Source: Echinicola sp. 20G
GTDB taxonomy: Bacteria; Bacteroidota; Bacteroidia; Cytophagales; Cyclobacteriaceae
Length of the DNA stretch: 64,000 bases
Assembly: GCF_015533855.1 (NCBI RefSeq)
Contig: NZ_AP024154.1
Span: forward strand, 5,415,501 to 5,479,500
Direction of reading: 5' to 3'
Part shown: positions 26,858 to 34,585 of the stretch, one piece after another
How the letters are laid out: each line of letters opens with the position of its first letter
Position numbering within the stretch: the stretch's first letter is position 1
Translations under genes and position numbers: made by a program
Notes under the pieces: generated by a model
What the model was told of the DNA's origin: nothing
Database searches by the model: none
The model's input: the letters and a program-made list of their open reading frames with translations, nothing else

Positions 26858-29800
26858 TTAAAATGTAATATTCAGCCCCATGATATACTCACGGTAAAGT
26901 GGATACCTTAAATTATCCATTCCGGGCTGCAAAGCATTACCCCTTGTTCCGAGTTCAGGATTATATCCTTCATAATTTGTCCAATTCAACAAATTGTTTC
27001 CCGAGGCATAAAAGGATACATTTGACAAGAAGCTTACTTTATCAGTAATAGAGCTAGGAAGGGAATAATCGAACCTGACTGATCTTAGCATTATAAAATC
27101 CGCATCACTTACCCAGAAACTATTGGGACCAAGATTATTCCTCGAACTACCAGCAGATGCTAAAGTTGGATATTTTGCGATATCTCCAGGTTGGTACCAT
27201 GCTTCATCGATTCTTTCTGGGCCAGGTAAAATTGTTCTGACCATTCTTTGGTTACGCGTTTCATCATATTCCCGATAGATATCATTTCCAAAATTATAAT
27301 CTATCATAACTGAAAGCTTGACTCCCTTATAAGTAAATTCATTATAAAACCCTCCAAAAAAACTAGGAATTCCATTGCCTATTACCGAACGGTCATTATT
27401 AGCATCGATATTAAAGTCACCATTTAGGTCTTTCCAATGCACGTCACCTCCCCTTAAAACGCTATTACCAACAGATAATTGATTTACATTACCTGAATAG
27501 GCCTGTCCGTTCAGCTCGTAACTAAGGAATCCACCTTGCTCATCAAAAATTGGTGTCAATTGATTTCCCGCATCATCAAAAGCATTGGATTCGTCATATG
27601 GAAAAACCCCTAAAGCAGTATATCCCCAGAAATCTCCAATTGGTCCACCTTCTCTAATGATATAATTTCCCTGAATAATTTGACCATCCTCTTCAGCCAA
27701 ATCTAAGATTTCATTAGTATTGGTAGAAATATTAAAACTTGAATACCATTTGAAATCAGGTCTGTTCATGACATCTCCACTGATGGTAAATTCAATTCCC
27801 TTATTTTTGATCTCACCAATATTATTTCTAATGCTGCCAAAACCTGTCTCTTCCGGAAGTGGAGTATTATATAGTAAATCAGAAGTTAGTTTTTCATAGT
27901 AATCCACGCTAGCATTGATCTTTCCATTAAAAAGACCGAAATCAACTCCCAAGTAGGACTGTTGTGTGGTTTCCCATACAAGATCTTGATTTCCAAGTTG
28001 GGTTAATGCAATGCCATTCTGGCCATTATAAAAGAATCCGGGAGAATACAATGATCTACTGTCAAAGTCTCCTATCCTCTCATTACCATTTTGAGAAATC
28101 CCTGCTCTCAACTTAAAATCTGACACGATCTCCGACAGAGGCTCCCAAAACGTTTCATCACTCATTCTCCAACCAACGGATACACCTGGAAAAACCCCAT
28201 ATTGATTCGCAGAACCAAAGCGTGAGGATCCGTCTCTTCTTACTGTTGCACCAAAAAGATACTTACTCTTGTAATCATATGTCACTCTCCCAAATTGAGA
28301 CAAAATAGAATGGGCTGTGGCTGTGGTTTGCGTATTTGCGGCATCAAGTTCAACAACATTATTGAATGTTCTTACTATATCATTATTAAATTCAGTAGAG
28401 CGAAAACGAGCATATTCGTTCTTCCATTTTTGTACCTGTATACCTAATACCCCACCTATATTATGTTCACCAAAACGTTTCTTATAGGTTAGATAATTTT
28501 CTTGTTGAAGGCTGTAATTTAATCTTGTTATTTCTGACCCAGCGGCAGCCCTCCCCAATGGTTGCACTACTATTGGATCAAAATCATTATCTCGTCGAAG
28601 TTCCAAAAGCACCCCTAAAGTGGATTTAAATTTTAATGAAGGCAATATATCCAATTCTAAAAAGCTAAAAATTTGCCCATCATAATCTCTCCTTTTCCTG
28701 ACGGCGAACAATGTTTCAGCCAGTACATTTTGCTGACTAGAAGTTTGTGGAACATATGTACCATCAGCATCTTGAGAGGGAAGATAGGGGAAATGAGTGG
28801 ACAATTGATTGAATACAGCCCCTTCATTCAGTCCATTCCTTTCCGAATAGGAGGCCAAAATCCTAGTTCCTGCCTTTATTATTTTTGAAGCTTTAAAGTT
28901 CAGGTTTAAAGTGGTATTGACCCTTTGAAAATTGGAGTTTTTTACTACTCCTTCTTGATTCATAAATCCAGTATTCCAATAAAAGTTAGCGTCATCCTTT
29001 CCTCCACTCAATGAAAGTCCAACCTGATCACGAACCCCGACTCTTGTGATCATTTCTTGATAATCATAATCCTGATTGAACAAGGTAGACAAAGAATCAG
29101 CTGGAGGCCCAGGATTTACAGCATCATTTCCAGTTCTAGCAATTTCATAAATTCTTGCTTGACGCGTGTTGGACACTGGTATCTTTGAAGACAATGCACT
29201 GTAACTGCGGACGTAATTTGCATCAATTTTCGTTTCTCCTGATTTCCCTTTTTTGGTGGTAATAATAATTACTCCATTTGCTGATTTTGATCCATAGATC
29301 GCCGCAGAAGCCCCATCCTTAAGAACCTCTACAGATGCTATATCATTTGGGTTTATATTGTTAATATTGTCCAACTGTTGTCCATCTACCACATATAAAG
29401 GCCCGGTTCCACTGTTCAATGTAGAGGTACCCCTTATTTTAATATCAGGAGCCTCACCTGGCCCTCCATTGGCAGTAATGGATACCCCGGATAATCTTCC
29501 CCTCATTCCTTCAAGGGCTGTGGTAGGTGTGGATTGTTCTAGTTGATCTGATTTAATAGATACAACTGATCCCGTTAAATCTCTTCTATTTTGCTCACCG
29601 TACCCTACCACTACAACTTCATTCAGTTGAGACACATCCAAATTCATGGTAAGGTCAATTCTTGTTCTATTTCCAACTTCAATCTTTTCTTGAGAATAGC
29701 CAATAAAAGAAAATACCAAAATATCTGAAGGGCTTGCGTTTATCTTGTAATTACCATCAATATCCGTGGCTGTTCCAACTGTGGTTCCTTGCACCAAAAC

Positions 29801-29944
29801 AGTTACCCCTGGCAAGGCTCCACCATCTTCTCCGGAGATAACAGTCCCTGAAATTGTAGTTTCTTGGGCCCAGACAAAAGTATAGCAGAATAATGCTGCC
29901 AGTGTTACCCATATTTTTTTCTGTAAAATTTTATAAATCATCAT
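26858..29944 (-). CDS. SusC-like TonB-dependent receptor
   Basis: Outer-membrane oligosaccharide importer, 1028 residues from the ATG at 29944; an ATG three bases further in is equally possible. The GTG at 29974 would add 10 residues before the signal peptide, which ends near TFVWAQ. Order: CarboxypepD_reg (TTISGTVISGEDGGALPGVT), TonB-box region NEVVVVGYGEQNRRDLTG, plug (LYVVDGQQLD, VEVLKDGASAAIYGSKSANG) and barrel ending YIMGLNITF. First gene of a SusC-SusD-FAS1 unit closed by the terminator at 24567-24600. Its upstream region carries repeats of AGGTTAT instead of the shared promoter element, suggesting a different regulator. Confidence 0.95.
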   Translation of the reverse strand: MMIYKILQKKIWVTLAALFCYTFVWAQETTISGTVISGEDGGALPGVTVLVQGTTVGTATDIDGNYKINASPSDILVFSFIGYSQEKIEVGNRTRIDLTMNLDVSQLNEVVVVGYGEQNRRDLTGSVVSIKSDQLEQSTPTTALEGMRGRLSGVSITANGGPGEAPDIKIRGTSTLNSGTGPLYVVDGQQLDNINNINPNDIASVEVLKDGASAAIYGSKSANGVIIITTKKGKSGETKIDANYVRSYSALSSKIPVSNTRQARIYEIARTGNDAVNPGPPADSLSTLFNQDYDYQEMITRVGVRDQVGLSLSGGKDDANFYWNTGFMNQEGVVKNSNFQRVNTTLNLNFKASKIIKAGTRILASYSERNGLNEGAVFNQLSTHFPYLPSQDADGTYVPQTSSQQNVLAETLFAVRKRRDYDGQIFSFLELDILPSLKFKSTLGVLLELRRDNDFDPIVVQPLGRAAAGSEITRLNYSLQQENYLTYKKRFGEHNIGGVLGIQVQKWKNEYARFRSTEFNNDIVRTFNNVVELDAANTQTTATAHSILSQFGRVTYDYKSKYLFGATVRRDGSSRFGSANQYGVFPGVSVGWRMSDETFWEPLSEIVSDFKLRAGISQNGNERIGDFDSRSLYSPGFFYNGQNGIALTQLGNQDLVWETTQQSYLGVDFGLFNGKINASVDYYEKLTSDLLYNTPLPEETGFGSIRNNIGEIKNKGIEFTISGDVMNRPDFKWYSSFNISTNTNEILDLAEEDGQIIQGNYIIREGGPIGDFWGYTALGVFPYDESNAFDDAGNQLTPIFDEQGGFLSYELNGQAYSGNVNQLSVGNSVLRGGDVHWKDLNGDFNIDANNDRSVIGNGIPSFFGGFYNEFTYKGVKLSVMIDYNFGNDIYREYDETRNQRMVRTILPGPERIDEAWYQPGDIAKYPTLASAGSSRNNLGPNSFWVSDADFIMLRSVRFDYSLPSSITDKVSFLSNVSFYASGNNLLNWTNYEGYNPELGTRGNALQPGMDNLRYPLYREYIMGLNITF

Positions 29945-29981
29945 ACTATCATTTAAAATTCTTTCTTTAATCACTTTAATA

Positions 29982-30032
29982 ATAACCTTTGCTAGGTTAT
30001 ATCAATTTGGGTATTAGGTTATGTTAGGTTTA
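29982..30032 (-). promoter_or_regulatory. AGGTT repeats and inverted repeat upstream of SusC
   Basis: A perfect 7-bp inverted repeat ATAACCT (29982-29988) / AGGTTAT (29994-30000) with a 5-nt centre lies 38-56 bp before the SusC start. Two further AGGTT words follow at 30016 and 30026, so three same-strand copies are spaced 22 and 10 bp apart, close to whole helical turns. This looks like an operator, perhaps for an AraC-type or hybrid two-component regulator. Confidence 0.45.
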
Positions 30033-30178
30033 TTCTCATGCATATAGTTTTTAAATGTTATAATATTCAGATTAAGGCTGCAGGATAAGGTTTACTCTAT
30101 TAATCAAGACCCATTATTTTTTCATATAATCCTTATAAAGTCTTAAGAGTGCCACTTGAAATTTCAACTGTTAATTTC

Positions 30179-30234
30179 AAGCAAATCTTTATTTTAAAAA
30201 CTGATGAATTAGTTTTTAAAATAAAGATTTGCTT
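30179..30234. terminator. 24-bp perfect hairpin
   Basis: Arms 30179-30202 and 30211-30234 are exact reverse complements (24 bp) around the 8-nt loop GATGAATT. The stem starts AAGCAAATC and is mostly A/T. T-run after the stem is on the plus strand (GCTTTTTGG), where no upstream gene exists; on the minus strand it follows the Tat-type enzyme gene by about 450 nt. Most likely a strong or bidirectional terminator or RNA-stability element, possibly a remnant of a mobile palindromic repeat. Confidence 0.5.
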
Positions 30235-30684
30235 TTTGGTTATGCTTTGAATCACTTAACAACTAGATAATAAATCATTATCGTTGATGTTGTTTCTTTC
30301 ATCCAATTTTAAATTTTTTAATAAAAATAAAATCCAGAATACAGGTAATATTGTACAAAAAGGATCTAAATCAACTTTTCAGGCCATTTTTCAAGAAATT
30401 TCAGGTCAACCAGGTAAAATATTACAGACTTAAAAATTAGGCTTAACATTAGATTAGAATTTCACGAGGTAAGGTAATTACCACAGATATAAATCGATAA
30501 AAAATGAATTAAGAGATAAGCCTTAAATTCCAATAAAATTAAATAAGGTTTAACTCTTGATTGCTCAGAATTAGTTTAAAAACATTAAAAGCAATGATCG
30601 TGATCCAATCATTTTAACAAAAGAAAATAAAAATAGCCCTACATCCAATCAGACTAATTATATAAATATTCTAGCCTAAATTTA

Positions 30685-32604
30685 TCAATCGTTTATAATT
30701 ATAGTTAACTCAATATGGTTTATCCCTTTAATAAAAAATACCGTAATTGGTAGAGCCTCTACCCCTGGAACCATATTAAAAGTCCGGTTTGTTGTTAAAG
30801 TGTCTATTTTTAAAGGCACATTTGCCGAAATGAGAACTTCCCCCTTTTCTTTTTGAATGGCAACAGAATTTTTGTTAGGTTGATTGACCATTTCTCCCGA
30901 TGGTGAAATAATGGGAATCACAAAAGCTGTTTGTCCGGTAATAGCCTTAGGAGTCTTTGCAGTAATCTTTATTAAGTCTTTGGAGCATCTGTAGACTAGC
31001 TCAAAATCGGCTGCGGTGTTTTCTACAGTTTCCCTTGCTTCATTTTTTAGTTTGACATTACCTGAAATCTGAATCTCTCCCATCTTGTCTTCAGTGCTGA
31101 AACTTGCAGAAAGATCATATAGATTGGTATACCACACACCATTTTCATAAGTTTCCAATCGGGGAGTCAACGCAATGTCTCTTCCTGGTGCAGGCTGTTG
31201 GTTCAAGGGTTCCATCATTTTATAAACCGCCATACTTGCAGCACATAAAAGTCCTACTTTTTGATGGTATAGAATCCCCAAAGAATTACCTGTTGCCTGG
31301 CGAAAATCTTCTTTATGATAGTATTCTGCGTCATATGCTGATATGGTCCCTCTCCAGTTGCCCCTGGAAAAAAGCACTGTATCCAGCTCCTTAAAATACC
31401 TTGTACCATCTGCTTTTTCGCGAGGAAGTAAAGTTTTTTTATTGATTTCCGGCAAATGTCCCCATTGGTCCAGAACCGTTGCAAGAGATTTGGCATGTGT
31501 AAAGGTATGGTGTAAGCAAGGTTTGATCCCATGGGAAAGGTAATGTGGCCCTCCATGCAATAGTCCTTCCGAGGTGCATCGCTTAAGCAGTTCCGTATTT
31601 TTTATAACTGCAGTGCCAAATGCTGGATTAAATCCAGCCATCATGCTGAAAGCCGGCTGGCATCCATCACAAGTCCTACTGCCCCAATAGGTCCATTTAA
31701 ACATTCTTGTCCCCCAACTATTGTCCCAGCCACCATCGGGGAGCATGAATTCCAAATGGCTTTCTAAGGATTTTTGCAATAGTACCAACAGTTCTCGGTC
31801 CCCAGTATGAAGGGCATACATTACGATACTGTTCAAGGATTCCTCCACATTGTACCCTAAATCCACTCCCGGCAAGCCCTTAGCACTTTTCTTGTGCGCT
31901 GATGGTTTAATTTCTCCATACAGCAAATAATTAGGTTGAGTAAAATAATGCTTTACTTCAGCTGCCAGTTTTTGGCTTCTAGCAGTGTACTTCGGCTCTT
32001 CCAAAAGTTCACCAACCAAATACAGGGCGTAAATATTCGTAGCTCCATAATTGACATTGGTTGCATCGATGGTTTCAAACTTTTCATATATAAAGGCTGC
32101 TGCTTTGCCCAGTCGCTCCTTCCATGCCCCGTAGCGATTGGTATCGAGTAAATCACCATGGTATTTTAATGTCTCGGCCAACGCTATGGCACCAAAAACC
32201 GTTGTACCATTCCATGAATTTGGATTCAAATCATTGGTCCAGCTACCATCGGGCAAGGTCACATTTTTACTCCATTCCATGACGGCTATTCCTGCTTCCA
32301 AATACTTCTCCTTACCAGTGGCTTTGGCCATATAAAAGAAAGGATATACAGCATCGGAAAACCTGGCATGAACGACATCGCAGGCGGGGCACTGCATCAT
32401 ACCATGGATTTCAGGGTCAGAAGGTTTAATGATCAACTGACGAATCATCCCGTCACACCAATCTTTTAATAAACCATAGGCTAATGCTTTATATTGTATG
32501 GACTGTTCTATTGCTCCATTTTTATTAAACAGAACATTGTCGAATGGCATCATACAGCCCAATCCTGCCAGAGAGGAGCTATGTAAAAAATCACGTCGAT
32601 TCAT
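30685..32604 (-). CDS. Tat-exported alpha/alpha-barrel carbohydrate-active enzyme, unassigned
   Basis: 639-residue protein starting MNRRDFLHSSSLAGLG, a twin-arginine-type signal. Residues about 40-420 are helix-rich with repeated motifs (ALAYGLLKDWCDGMI, LPDGSWTNDLNPNSWNGTTVFGAIALAETL, YNVEESLNSIVMYALHTGD), an alpha/alpha-toroid pattern; residues about 480-639 look like a beta-sandwich. That combination is typical of polysaccharide lyases and related dehydratases. Two Cys pairs, CPAC (72-75) and CDGC (312-315), could bind metal or form disulfides. I do not recognise the family with certainty; a relative of the ulvan oligosaccharide dehydratase (P29_PDnc of Formosa agariphila) is a guess from architecture and context. 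It is the last gene after HTCS, GntR, sulfatase, GH3 and sulfatase. Confidence 0.7.
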   Translation of the reverse strand: MNRRDFLHSSSLAGLGCMMPFDNVLFNKNGAIEQSIQYKALAYGLLKDWCDGMIRQLIIKPSDPEIHGMMQCPACDVVHARFSDAVYPFFYMAKATGKEKYLEAGIAVMEWSKNVTLPDGSWTNDLNPNSWNGTTVFGAIALAETLKYHGDLLDTNRYGAWKERLGKAAAFIYEKFETIDATNVNYGATNIYALYLVGELLEEPKYTARSQKLAAEVKHYFTQPNYLLYGEIKPSAHKKSAKGLPGVDLGYNVEESLNSIVMYALHTGDRELLVLLQKSLESHLEFMLPDGGWDNSWGTRMFKWTYWGSRTCDGCQPAFSMMAGFNPAFGTAVIKNTELLKRCTSEGLLHGGPHYLSHGIKPCLHHTFTHAKSLATVLDQWGHLPEINKKTLLPREKADGTRYFKELDTVLFSRGNWRGTISAYDAEYYHKEDFRQATGNSLGILYHQKVGLLCAASMAVYKMMEPLNQQPAPGRDIALTPRLETYENGVWYTNLYDLSASFSTEDKMGEIQISGNVKLKNEARETVENTAADFELVYRCSKDLIKITAKTPKAITGQTAFVIPIISPSGEMVNQPNKNSVAIQKEKGEVLISANVPLKIDTLTTNRTFNMVPGVEALPITVFFIKGINHIELTIIIND

Positions 32605-32639
32605 TTCTTTAGTGTTTTTGGATATTCTTTACTTAAGTT

Positions 32640-34406
32640 TCATTGATCAAGGAGCACCTCTACCAATTCACTGGGCTTATACCCTATTCGGTGAGCTTTT
32701 ACCATTATTTTAGATCCATTGGGGACTTTTATTGACCCATGGTATAATCTCCATACTTGAGATTTTCGACCTTTTTTGTCCATTACTTTATAAGCGATAG
32801 AAGCTCCTTCTGTGTTGTTACTCATCCTAATTTCTCCATTTTCCACTTTCACCAAAGGGGCCTCTGTTTTTGGTTGAGTATTTTGGCCCTCCCAAAGCTG
32901 ATTGATCAATTGATTTTCAGGTAAATTTGGCTGGTCACCGATTTCCTGTATCCACCTATCCAGTTCATGACTCAATATCTGGAGTTTATCCTGGTATTTT
33001 GGGTCTTCCGCCAGGTTATTGAGTTCATGAGGATCCGTAACACAGTCATATAATTCTTCTCTGGGTTTGCTTTCGCGGAACCATTGGGCTTGAACAGGAT
33101 CTAATTCTCCTGCTTTCCTTAACCTCAACATTTCCTTCATAGTAGGGATTTCCTCCCGATAGGATATGGGAAGGTAATACCCTTGATGTGGGCGAAAATT
33201 TCTAATGTATTTATACTGCTTATCCCTTACCGCGCGAATAGCATCCGTATAGGCATCGAAGCGGTCTGCTGCAGCATGGATAAATTGTCTTTCCTCATTG
33301 GCCTGATAATCTCCCAAAAAAGCCCTTCCGTGCATATAATCCTTTGGCGCTACGCCCACCAAGGACAATAGGGTGGGGGCAAAATCAACAAAGCTGATCA
33401 GTTGATTATCTTCTGAGCCTGCCCGGCGAGAATGGGGGAAACGGATGATCATTGGAGTATTCAGTCCTGAATCATAAATCAGCCGTTTTTGCCGGGGTAA
33501 TGGACCTCCATGGTCACCATAAAAAAATATAATGGTATTTTCCAGCAATCCATCTTCCTCCAATTGTTTTAAAACGGCCCCCAATTGCCGATCCATCTCA
33601 GAGATATTATTATACATTTTCCACATATCCCGCTTCACAACAGGGGTGCTAGGTAAATATGGGGGAATAGGAAATTCAGTATCCTTGCTGATGTGAACAG
33701 GTGTTTCTTCTTCGTCCATTCTACCATCAGCCCACTTGTAGCTGGTATCCCCAGCATAGTAATGCCTGGTCTCTATGTGCCGAAACCCATAAGGATCAAA
33801 CAGTCCTGATTCATGGGTTTCCGTAAAGTTAACTACCGAAAAAAAAGACTGGCCTTCTGTCCTGTTTCGCCAATGGGCATATGGACCGCTTTCATCCCAA
33901 GCAGTTACTGGTGCCTTAAATTGGTAGTCCTCCTTATAATTATTGGTACAATAATAACCTTCCTCACGCAGCCATTCACTGATCATCCTCACTTCTGGGC
34001 CTGGAACTGCTTCATATTTAGGAATTCCCACCTCTTCATTATATGAATTGGTCCGCATGTGATTGGCTCCAATACTTGAAGGGTACATGCCTGTGGCAAT
34101 GGCTGCTCTACTGGGAGCACATACTCCCGATGTAGAATATAAGTTGGGATAAATAACCCCTTCATTGGCCAGGCGGTTTAAATTAGGGGTGTACGCGGTA
34201 GAATCGCCAAAGGGAGCTATATAGGGTCCCATGTCTTCCGTGACCAACCATAGGATATTGGGCCTTGACAAGACTGTTTTTCTTTTATTGTTATGCAGCT
34301 CATTAAGGGACCTTCCAGATTGGCCGCAACTAAAACCAATGAAAAGCAAGAATACTATACTTAGCCTTTCCAAAACGGGAATTCTGACATTGATGGAGAA
34401 TGACAT
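32640..34406 (-). CDS. S1-family sulfatase (CAPSR) with C-terminal extension, lipoprotein
   Basis: Sulfatase of 588 residues. A hydrophobic segment with LFIGFSC (Cys27) suggests a lipoprotein. NILWLVTEDMGPYIAPFG carries the first metal ligands, the active-site motif is Cys96-Ala-Pro-Ser-Arg100, and FFYGDHGGPLPRQKR holds the second metal site. The C-terminal region ends in a short beta-rich extension (about 525-588) similar to chitobiase C-terminal-like domains often found on such sulfatases. It is encoded 35 bp before the Tat-type enzyme and after a GH3. Together these suggest desulfation of oligosaccharides in the periplasm; the sulfate position is unknown. Confidence 0.93.
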   Translation of the reverse strand: MSFSINVRIPVLERLSIVFLLFIGFSCGQSGRSLNELHNNKRKTVLSRPNILWLVTEDMGPYIAPFGDSTAYTPNLNRLANEGVIYPNLYSTSGVCAPSRAAIATGMYPSSIGANHMRTNSYNEEVGIPKYEAVPGPEVRMISEWLREEGYYCTNNYKEDYQFKAPVTAWDESGPYAHWRNRTEGQSFFSVVNFTETHESGLFDPYGFRHIETRHYYAGDTSYKWADGRMDEEETPVHISKDTEFPIPPYLPSTPVVKRDMWKMYNNISEMDRQLGAVLKQLEEDGLLENTIIFFYGDHGGPLPRQKRLIYDSGLNTPMIIRFPHSRRAGSEDNQLISFVDFAPTLLSLVGVAPKDYMHGRAFLGDYQANEERQFIHAAADRFDAYTDAIRAVRDKQYKYIRNFRPHQGYYLPISYREEIPTMKEMLRLRKAGELDPVQAQWFRESKPREELYDCVTDPHELNNLAEDPKYQDKLQILSHELDRWIQEIGDQPNLPENQLINQLWEGQNTQPKTEAPLVKVENGEIRMSNNTEGASIAYKVMDKKGRKSQVWRLYHGSIKVPNGSKIMVKAHRIGYKPSELVEVLLDQ

Positions 34407-34585
34407 AATCTTTTTTGATAAGAATTAAAACAATGATCTTTTATCAACCGGGAAACCTCATTTGTATTCCCTTTTCGAAGAGATAAAACACTATTTTTCA
34501 ATATCTATTTATCTGATAATCAATAGAAGTACTTCCATTCACTGTGAAGAGGTGAATAAGTTTCATTTTATTCAACAACTTTGGT

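Larger units (their letters stand above)
29945..30684. other. Long intergenic region between the Tat-type enzyme and SusC
   Basis: 740 bp, the longest gap, with no credible gene on either strand. It contains the AGGTT repeats at 29982-30032, the 24-bp hairpin at 30179-30234 and a 10-bp perfect palindrome GGTAATTACC at 30473-30482. Such a long non-coding stretch could hold a small RNA, but I see no recognised family. Confidence 0.55.

Noticed and set aside
30340-30349. TACAGGTAAT on the plus strand, resembling the shared promoter element
   Set aside because: No TAnnTTTG box lies 19 bp downstream on that strand and there is no plus-strand gene to drive.
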